Assembly (NCBI GenBank): GCA_028023455.1
Contig: JAQFVV010000144.1
Coordinates: 932,001-996,000, forward strand
Length of the DNA: 64,000 nucleotides
Direction of reading: 5' to 3'
DNA from: Epiperipatus broadwayi
Lineage: Eukaryota; Onychophora; Udeonychophora; Euonychophora; Peripatidae
The notes beneath the pieces were generated by a model. The model was given only the letters and a program-made list of their open reading frames with translations. It was not told the origin of the DNA and did no database searches. The stretch's first letter is position 1; each line of letters starts with the position of its first letter. Shown here piece after piece: positions 55,481-64,000 of the stretch. Position numbers and translations under genes: made by a program.

Positions 55481-57048
55481 TTCTTTATCACTACTACTGA
55501 TGATAATATTCAACTATTTCAATGAGTAATCTGCCAAGTATGATAACCTAATCAGACTGTGTGATGCAGGCTATTTTTAGACTACATTTTCTAGATCCCT
55601 TTCATTTCCATGGAGGGGGGATCACTTAATAGGGCTACCTAAATATAGAACCTTTTCTATCTAAAATTTTTGTCTCAAATCAAATTCCAAACTGACTTAT
55701 TTGTAATTGAACTGATTGAAGAAAAGATCTCAAATAGCATATTAAACCTGTCCCCGTCATTACTTTTTTTTATTCTTGAGGGCTTGAGTAATAGGAGATT
55801 GGAGTCACAAATGCTGTGTGTGTAGTTAAAGTATGGAAATGGGATTTCAAAAATATACAATCCCATTGTCTTGGCTAGTGCAGCAAAATAATCAATGACA
55901 TGAGAGACTCATGATAATTGGCATTACACAAACTTAAGTGACCAAATATGGAAAAGATAGAGACAAAATTATTGTTCAAAAACAGAACTTAGCCTTTAAT
56001 AATCAACATCCTATCCTACAAGATAGCAGTTGGTATTGTAGATAGGGTATTATTTGTTTGTTATTCACAGTTAATCTTCATGTCTGAAGATCATTCAACT
56101 ATTATCAATAGTGCATTAGAAAATACATTTAAGGGGGATAATTCTGTTAATATTTGGAAATAATTTTTTATTAGTTTATTTATATTAAGAATTGAATAAA
56201 CATATGGAAGGTATTCTAAAAAATGTTAAGCTTAAGTGTTTATGAAGAGTGCAAAATGGAAATTAATGGGAAAGAATTGTTTGATAGCAACAAAATAGAA
56301 TTTTACAAATATAAGTGGAAATTTATAATAAAGATTCTTATTAGGAAATAGTAGGACATTTATTTTATTTGTAGCCAAACAGACTAAAATATGATTTATA
56401 TAAAAAAGAAAATAATGTATGCAAAAAAGAAATTAGATAACATTAAACATTTTATTGGCATACTCCATTTTAGTGATTAAATGAAGAGAGTTGAAAAATT
56501 TGAAGGAAATATATGAAATGAAAAATTATGCAGAAATGGACAATGTTAGATGGTATTAATAACATTAAAGTTTAAATTTGCATTAGAGAATGCTAAAACT
56601 CACCCTTTTTTATTATATATATGTTGAAAATATTTAACTTATCGCAATTAATATATTGATGTCATATTTCCATTAATCAAGTTTATTTTGTATTTCTGAA
56701 TATTTTATTCACCATAGACTCAATAATTATAGTTTTATGATACCTTTCTCAAAAAGGCTGAGTTTTACATATCATTTATCAAAATATATGTATTCAAGAC
56801 TTATTTGTCTCTCTGAGAATAGATATAAGGGAAAATTCATAAATTTAACTGAAATATTTTCAAAAATCAGAAAGCTTTGGATTCAAATCCTGTATAGAGT
56901 TTACACACAACACTATTTATTACTGTTTATGGATGTGCACATTTAATTAAAACAAGAAAATTTTTATTGTTGAAAGCTACTTAAAACAATATCTATAACT
57001 TAAATGTGGGAAAATAAATTCATAAACTGATTAAAAAAAAAAAAAACA
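55481..57048. other. AT-rich stretch, nothing recognised
   Basis: The minus-strand frame at 55675-55866 has no motif I know and could be more of the LINE upstream region. Nothing else was seen. Confidence 0.4.
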
Positions 57049-57475
57049 ATTGAAAGTCAAAAGTTTTATAATGCAGTAGGCATTCTTTTGGCAGATTACT
57101 TCCAGAATCATGGTATTGTTTAATCTGTAGTTAGAACTATGCTTATATATATATGGATGTAGTTTGATATATGAATGAGGCTTAATATGTAAATGTGGTA
57201 TTAAATGTTTCATTTTTTCAATAAGAATGCAAGAATCTTTTCTGCTGAAACATATGGACCCTTTGTGATTATCAACAGAAAGGATTCATATGTTCCATTG
57301 TCAAAAACATGGAATATTTAAATGCTGCATTTACATATTAAGCCTTATTTGCATATCAAATTACATCTATATATGTAGGCATAGTTCTAATTACTAAACG
57401 TTAAACAACACTATGATTCTGGCAGTAATCTGCTGAAAGCATGCTTAGTGCATTATAAAACTTTTAAACTTCAAT
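57049..57475. mobile_element. Fold-back element (MITE-like), family F2
   Basis: Two imperfect arms of about 200 bases meet near 57260-57275. Outer edges AAAAGTTTTATAATGCA (57059) and TGCATTATAAAACTTTT (57450) pair. TTGGCAGATTACTTCCAGAA pairs with TTCTGGCAGTAATCTGCTGA, and inner words AACATATGG/TCATATGTT pair. No coding sequence. A fragment of the same family is at 58340-58425. Confidence 0.75.
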
Positions 57476-58339
57476 TGTTAACTTTTTATAATACTGGATT
57501 ATAACAAGTTTATAAGAATTACATCATTTGATGAAAAGAGTAATTAAACATTTAGAATTGATGGGAAAAAACAAAAAGAACTACTGACGTTTTTTTTCTT
57601 TCATAAAAGCAATTTCCATGTATTTCCGTGCATTCAGCAGCAGTATATAAATAGAGAATAGTATTCTGCAGTACTTGCTTTTAAATCATATCAATATTTA
57701 AAAATTTTTAGAATAGTTTTTTTTTTAATTAGATAGAGAAGACAAAAAATAAAATAAATCACATGTCAAAATTCAAAAACATAACTCGAAAATAAGAATG
57801 AAACATAAAAATGAAAAATATGAAGTTTTCTTGTTCTATAACAAAACTTTTAGGTAACTATTAATCACATCATACTATCTTTTAATAAACTGAGATTTTA
57901 TTAAGTACTATCCACACAGGAATAAAGGAAATATTTCAGTTGTTTTTTTAAATTATTCTTTGAAGTCAACTTTAAGACTTTAATTAATTTTATTTTTATA
58001 TATTTTAATACTATCACTATTACAGATCTTATACCAAACCAATAATAAATAATAAGTTAGCAAAAATTAGAATAATATTAGAAGTATAGAATAATTTATT
58101 TTTTATCTTCAGTTACATTTATTTATATTATATATCCCTAGTAAGAGATATCTCTGTTTCTTTCAAATATGCTTGTTAAAAATAATTCCTTGTTATTTTC
58201 ATTAATTTAAGATAGGCTACTACTAATTCACAGTTAAATAGGTTCGAAACTGGGCAGCATCATTCAGTAGTGGGAAAAAGATGTGATGCCATCCATCACT
58301 TCAATTATAATTAGCAGAAAATTAGTCTTTACTATTATA

Positions 58340-58425
58340 CATGCAAATTTTTAACAGTGCTGATCTATTCAGCACTATGATTCTGATAGCAATCTGCCGA
58401 AAGCTGGCCCAGTGTATTTAATACT
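58340..58425 (+). repeat. Fragment of fold-back family F2
   Basis: CAGCACTATGATTCTGATAG followed by CAATCTGCCGAAAGC and CCAGTGTATTTAATAC match the right arm of the 57.05-kb element (57411-57460). Confidence 0.55.
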
Positions 58426-59215
58426 TTTTTATTAGGTTTATTTTACTGTTTCACATGCCTTGATCAATCCAAGTTTGATAGAATTACATAATTGTATGAA
58501 AAGTGTATCTATGTTATTAAGAATTAAATATAAAATAGTATTTATAAGATTTTGTTTTCATGATATTTATATGTAAATAATATTAAATCAGGTTTGAATG
58601 AGAAATTAGTTGTTAAAAATAATTTTTTTTAAAAAGATACGAATTAATCTGATGAAGTACTTTCCAAAACATATAAAAACGAATTGCTGCTTTCTTTTCT
58701 CATTTATTACTTTCCTAAATTTTATTATCAAACAAAATATGCTAGATAGTTTCTCACAAAAAAAAAAATTAGGTAGTCAATTCATAAATTAATTGTAATG
58801 GAAATACAAACTTACCAATACTTGAAAATTTGTTATAATACTTTTCATTGTTCCTGAAAAGCAGAATGAAATCACAAAAGATTCAACTATTTTATAATCT
58901 TCAGTTAAAATATTTGTCTCAACAGGTTTGCTTATTTGCTTATAATAATTAAGAAATCTTTTCTTTAGTGTTGTGGCAAAAAGTTGACAAATTATAAAAT
59001 GAATTAAAATTATAATATGGACACAAAATTTCAACAGTAGTATCTATCTTAAAGTATTGTGTGTGATAGCACCAATAAACAAATATATAACTACATCCAA
59101 TTTCTGTTTATGGCAAGTCTCATTTGTTGGTTTTGATAGTAGCAGCATTCATTTTATTATAATATACATATATTACACATGGATATAGTCTCCTTATTTC
59201 TATTCTTTATTATAA
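58426..59215. other. AT-rich stretch, nothing recognised
   Basis: Short frames at 58610 and 58789 have no motif. Nothing was called. Confidence 0.4.
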
Positions 59216-59219
59216 TAAT

Positions 59220-59665
59220 TCCATGAAAATGTATTTAATTCCAACATCATTATCATCATTTTCACCATTATCAATCCACTGCAGAATGAAGGTCTTTCCA
59301 AGTTTAATTTTTCTCCAATCTCTAGTCTCTTTTCTTCACATCACATCAACACATGTTCCTTATTTTATCCATCTATATTATATATGGTCTCTTTCTAGAT
59401 CTTTTATTCAACTGTCCATTTATTATCATCTCTTCTAGCAATATGTCCAGCTTGACTCTAGTCTTTTAATTCTTTCAATGCTATCAATAACACCTGTTTG
59501 TTCTCTTACCCATGTATTCAGTTTTGATCTCTTCTTTTTACTCTTAATATGCATCTCTCCATACTTTTTTATTAAAAAACTTCCTAGTCAAACACATAGG
59601 CATATTGCCTTTTAATATTAAGTTTCTAACAAAGAACTCCAAACAAGTTTAATTCTATGATTAAT
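59220..59665 (-). pseudogene. RTE reverse transcriptase, C-terminal remnant
   Basis: Matches the other RTE copy at 10845-11430 over its length (for example GCAGAATGAAGGTCTYTCCA at 59281 and 10893 on the plus strand). The minus-strand reading has SMERCILRVKRRD and later AGHIARRDDNKW, with several stops. This is the tail that follows the RT core. Confidence 0.8.
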
Positions 59666-59689
59666 TCTCCAAAAAAAAAAAAAAAAGAA

Positions 59690-60250
59690 AAAAAAGAATA
59701 CATAATATAAGTTTTTTTTTTCTGCAAACTTCACAAATCTATGTCTTCTCTCTGCTTCCATTACCATAACTAAATTTATCTACAGCAGTTTCATATTTCA
59801 ATTGTTTACCAATTATAGTATTTAAAGTTTCCCATAACAATTTAAAAATATCATTTGGTTTGATCAAACACCTTTTATATATCCATATAAAAATCCTCAA
59901 TTACTTAATCACTATGAGAACTTGTTGGGGCATAAACCTGAGTTATCTGCATTTGGTATGTGCTATTAAGTTGAATAACTAATCTTGCTACTCTCTCAAT
60001 ATATCATCAATCTCCACAATGTTGTTCTTCCACTTTTTATTCATAATGAATCCTAATTTACTTGTACTTCCAATTTTTGTGCCAGTGTAGTATAGTACAT
60101 AATCATTTAAATCAGTTGTCTCTTCATCTTTTCTTCTCATTTCACACAGTTCAATAATGTCCATTTGAGACACTTTTTTTCCAATTCTTACAATTTTCCT
60201 TCACTTGAAAGTGACCTGCAATTGTAGGTACCTAAATAAAGGATCATCAT
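59690..60250 (-). pseudogene. RTE endonuclease, broken
   Basis: Reads YLGTYNCRSLSSEGKL at the start (about 60235-60190). Next is MSQMDIIELCEMRRKDEETT in the frame 60173-59988, where CEMR stands for the usual SETR/CEMR catalytic-Glu strand. It continues DLNDYVLYYTGTKIGSTSKL, then KWKNNIVEIDDI. After a frame change come VARLVIQLNSTYQMQITQVY (the YAPT strand), FYMDI, and IVMGNFK, a decayed GDFN box. The last part holds RHRFVKFAEKKNLYIMYSF-like sequence. Confidence 0.85.
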
Positions 60251-60735
60251 CACATGGCAGCTTGGTCCCACAATTAGGGGATTTTTAGCATCCTCCTGCT
60301 TTAACCACTGCCTTGGCTGGTGACTCTATAACCTCCTAGCAATAAGGGCTATGATTTATTTTTGAGTATCATGATTGTGAATATGTATTTGAAATTTTTT
60401 TTTCCATTCACACACATATTCATTCTGCCTTCAAGAAAGTTCAGCTGATAAAGTTGAGAGCTATTAGGCAATTAAAAAATAAGACCATGCTGTTTCTTGA
60501 TCTTAAACTCAGAGGTAAAAAGGCCAATAAACTCATTATGCTGGCCAATTTATGTTGAGCATCCAATCCATATTTGTATATTATATGAATAATCGTATAG
60601 TAACAACAGCTGCAATGAGTATGTATGAAATGGACAATAGGAATTTGCCCTGGTCAGTTCTTTTAAGGCCTCCAAGAGTAATCAAAGGATCTCTTTTCAT
60701 TTAACAGCAAACTTCTTTCTGCAGCCAATAAATAC

Positions 60736-62612
60736 ACACACATATATATAATATAAATAAAATGTCCGTTAATTAAATGTCCGTTATTTCAAGTATAATT
60801 ATATATATATGTAGTGAGATACAATTTAGAATTTTTATTATTCAAGAGATTCCGTTGTGGAAAAATTTTGTAAGCATTAATCAATTGGGAATTTACAATG
60901 TATAATATCTAGAATAACTAACTCTGTAATAAATATATTTACTCAATTCATAACAATTACATAAGTTTTATAAGTGAAAACAAACATTCACATCTTTAAT
61001 TTGGATTCAGTATAAATCATCTTGATTGATTTAAATTTTGTATTTGTTATCATTGTTTATTTTATGTATCTATATAAAAACTTAAGACGTCACACGAAAA
61101 ACGTTAACATTGATTAGTGAGTGTTTGATAAATATGTTATATGTTTTAATGCTGGTTTGTGGCTATTCTTTGTTATTTATTTATTATAAATATATTTTTA
61201 AAAAATTACATTACTCGTATAAATATTATTAGAATGAAAAATGAAAATCATATCTTTCTTAATAAAGATTTGCTGTTATAAATTAATGCTGTTTATATAC
61301 ATTAATATATATATTATAGACTTTTTAATTATTATAATTATGTATAATATGATAAAACTTGATATATATATATGTCATATTAATAATAGTGTTAAAGATA
61401 TTTGTAACAATGAGAAGTGAATTTTAGTACTATTTCAGATTAAAATTTTAATATTGTTAATTGCTATCTGATGTAAAATAAATACTTATCTTTTATACTG
61501 CATACATTTTGGCCACAACCAAGTCTCATCGTGTATGCTAGAAGACAACTATATCAGAATTATTATTACAGTCATTCATTGTTAATTTATAATTATGATT
61601 CTGAAATAATGGCTGATATTGGAAATATAATATATATTACATACACTCATACTTGCATATCTATATTCTTTACTGATTTATGCATCGAGATCTTATGTTC
61701 ATAATATAGTTATAAATATTATATAAGTTGTTTAAATATTTATTTAGATTTAAAATGATGAATGATGTAAGAACACAGTAATCAAGTTATTCATAATTAA
61801 AATCCCAAATAAAGCGGAATTCAATTTTTTCCTAATGGTTCTGTTATGAATGACAAATAATGATTTTCACACACGTATACTTTAAATTCTTTAAATTAAC
61901 ATAACTTTTCAACCGTTTAATATACAGTAAAACGTTTTAATTTAAATGTCAATATAAGAAAAGCAAATATACTATTGATCTTTTTTTATTTTATGTTTAT
62001 AACAGCTGTTTGGCAATTTTATTGATATTTTTCATCCTACACAAATTGATTTATTTCATAATTGTAATATATATGAAAAAAGTGAAATTGAAAAAGAAAA
62101 CTTTCATCTTAAACAGTATCTACGAATCTTATTATATTTTAATATGTGGCGAGAAGTGCTGTCTAGTTCCGGTGCTTATTTTGCTAAGAAAAGATTGAAT
62201 CAGTAGAGTAGATTTTTAAACTTTGATTTTAAATATTTATGAAATGATTCCTTTTTTTTTTTTGAAATCTAAAATATTTTTAAAAAAGCATTTATTCTTA
62301 ACATCTCAAATTTTATAAAGGGTAAGATCTATTCTCTGTTGATCTTCTGGCTGCAATTAAAATAAACAATAATTAAAATTAGATATGAATATGATTTAAA
62401 CAGGATTGTAACAAAAAACATATATATGTATTTTTTAAAATTACAGCTATTACCTAATTGTTATTATTATTTTTTATCTCTGCTATGCCCCAAACTGCAA
62501 TGAACGTCTATTTTGTGTAAATTTCAATAAAATAAAATGGTATCTTTTTTTTTGTCATATGCTAATAATTCGGAAGATTAAGGTTTTGTTTTGTTATCTC
62601 TTAATATAAATC
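60736..62612. other. AT-rich stretch with microsatellites
   Basis: (TA)n runs near 60742-60752 and 60803-60812 and a short direct repeat AAATGTCCGTTA (60761 and 60777). No coding sequence. Confidence 0.45.
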
Positions 62613-62836
62613 GAGCACTGCTTATATATGTGTGGGTGATGATGACCTGGACCAACTGATGAGTGGCTGGTTCAGCATGAAATATGTATATTGGAGATTA
62701 TTTATCTTTTTCGTAGGTATGTGGTCATGTGTATCGGTTATATAAGATGGAATGGATGACTGAAGGGAGTTTGAAAGTCTGACTTCAAACCCCTCTAATT
62801 ATATCTAGTTTAAGTATATACTATAACTTGTATTTA
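62613..62836 (+). repeat. SINE-like repeat, left member of an inverted pair
   Basis: Begins GAGCACTGCTTATATATGTG and matches the reverse complement of 63779-63994 over about 220 bases. CTTCAAACCCCTC near its end resembles a pol III B box, better preserved in the other copy. Confidence 0.65.
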
Positions 62837-63778
62837 AATATTACTATGTAAATTTTGTAATAAAAACAGAAGTTGTTTTTGTAAAAATTTATAAATAATC
62901 AAATGATTTGATATTCGTGAGATCAGGAAACATTTGAACACCGGAAGTAACAACATGGAAGTGCGATTCATGGTTATTTTGTTCTCTGATCTGTCTTTAT
63001 GCTATTGCACTCAATTAACACGGCTTATGAAAAATTTAATATTTCTTAATCAACTAATAAATGTTAAAGTGACGGTAAGGATGTCATGTATATTAGATAA
63101 TATAAAATTGTAGTGTTTGGAATTTTTTTGAATGATGGTTTTGTTAAATTCGTTAATTTATTAATATCAAAATATTTTTTACAATTTACTATTTGCCTGA
63201 AAATGAAATGGGCTTATTTTTAATTTAGAAGAAACAAAAAAATATTTAATTAATAAATTATTTTCATTTTCTATTTTCATTTTTATTTTAAAATAAATAT
63301 TAAATGTTTTGATTTCTAGAATACCGTTTCTTTCATATTCATTAATAAGATAATACATTTTAAAAAAGCAGATCTATCAGATATAGAAATGCATAATTTA
63401 TGTATTATAATATTTATTTATTTTTTGTGTTGCAATTTTAAATTCCCTTCTGTGATTTAACTGCTTGTCAAATAAAATAAATAATTTCGATTACCGTATA
63501 TCTAAATAAATATTGTTGTGAATGTATCAATACATAAAACATATATGTGTTAAATGTATTAATATATTGTATTATATATACGCCCAAGAATGAGTTGTAC
63601 AAAAAGTAAATAAATAGAGCATTGTCATTTCATTATATTAATATTTATTTATGATGTTAAACAAGTGTCTTTTTTACAACTAAAAAAAAAAAGTATTTTT
63701 AGCTAATTATTCATAAGAGTATTTATTAATGATGAATATTCCATCATATTTTAATTACATCTTTGGTTGTAATAATTT
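62837..63778. other. AT-rich stretch, nothing recognised
   Basis: No coding sequence or repeat that I can support. Confidence 0.45.
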
Positions 63779-63994
63779 AAATACAAGTATATTTTACAAA
63801 CCTGGAGTTTAGATGTAATATAGGGGATTTGAACACAGACTTTCAAGTTCCCTTCAACCATCCACTCTATCTCACACATGACCACACACATCTGAAAAAG
63901 ATAAATGATCTCCAATATAATATTTTGTTCTGATCTAGCACTCATCAATTGGTCCAGATTATCATCTCCACACACACATATTTAATCAGTGCTC
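63779..63994 (-). repeat. SINE-like repeat, right member of an inverted pair
   Basis: The reverse complement begins GAGCACTGATTAAATATGTG and includes CTGGACCAATTGATGAGTG and TGTGTTCAAATCCCC, a good pol III B box. The open minus-strand frame here (63975-63751) is not kept in the other copy, so it is not called as a gene. Confidence 0.65.
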
Positions 63995-64000
63995 AGTTTA

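Larger units (their letters stand above)
59220..60735 (-). mobile_element. RTE-type LINE with most of the reverse transcriptase deleted
   Basis: Minus-strand order: 5' untranslated region (60735-60260, shared with 34615-35100), endonuclease (60250-59700), then at once the RT C-terminus (59660-59240) and an (ATG)n-like tail (59238-59256 on the plus strand). The RT fingers, palm and YADD box are absent. The join lies in a run of A (59670-59695). Confidence 0.8.

Noticed and set aside
56820-56900. Possible tRNA around GGATTCAAATCC
   Set aside because: The B-box-like word is present but no acceptor stem or proper D arm can be formed.
63751-63975. 74-codon minus-strand frame
   Set aside because: Falls within a SINE-like repeat and is not open in the paired copy at 62.6 kb.

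Overview
This window is from a AT-rich animal nuclear genome, probably an invertebrate. The evidence is the mix of decayed retroelements: several non-LTR (LINE) families, Penelope-like elements with GIY-YIG endonucleases, Ty3/gypsy-type LTR elements, a piggyBac fragment, tRNA-like SINEs and fold-back elements. All of these sit in long AT-rich intergenic or intronic DNA. No host protein-coding gene, rRNA or true tRNA can be supported. No read or assembly data were available, and the species cannot be named from this stretch. A 500-base run of N (24782-25281) marks an assembly gap.

Layout, left to right. 1-360: degenerate short repeats. 1.1-4.45 kb: a nearly complete but broken LINE on the minus strand (ORF1 tail, endonuclease, reverse transcriptase (RT), C-terminal Cys/His motif). 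7.73-9.80 kb: a 2.07-kb TG...CA element, probably a solo LTR, with an inverted second copy at 44.69-46.76 kb. 10.8-11.4 kb: 3' end of an RTE-type LINE. 12.85-14.56 kb: hairpin-rich GC islands around a 365-bp tandem repeat. 16.1-17.7 kb: two RTE endonuclease fragments in opposite orientation.

17.68 to about 24.9 kb: an LTR retrotransposon with very long (1.93 kb) LTRs, a primer binding site, a polypurine tract and three open coding stretches, but no visible protease, RT or RNase H. Its 3' LTR runs into the gap. 25.3-28.4 kb: a large inverted repeat, then three Penelope-like fragments head to tail. 28.8-31.5 kb: a gypsy copy (gag, protease, integrase tail, with the RT region missing) lying between 250-bp inverted repeats. 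34.6-35.2 kb: 5' end of the RTE LINE. 36.0-38.6 and 40.0-40.7 kb: two more pieces of the first LINE family, separated by a tandem repeat. 41.6-42.2 kb: N-terminus of a piggyBac-like transposase.

43.16-43.40 kb: a near-perfect 250-bp palindrome whose arms carry a hammerhead-ribozyme-like core; a second copy of that core lies at 50.45 kb. 48.0, 50.75 and 57.05 kb: fold-back elements. 52.97-55.5 kb: a decayed LINE of another family. 59.2-60.7 kb: an RTE copy that has lost most of its RT. 62.6 and 63.8 kb: an inverted pair of SINE-like repeats.

Nothing here forms a working gene set. The interest lies in element structure: the hammerhead-like cores in palindromes, the non-autonomous long-LTR element, the paired 2.07-kb elements, and LTR differences that look like CpG decay.
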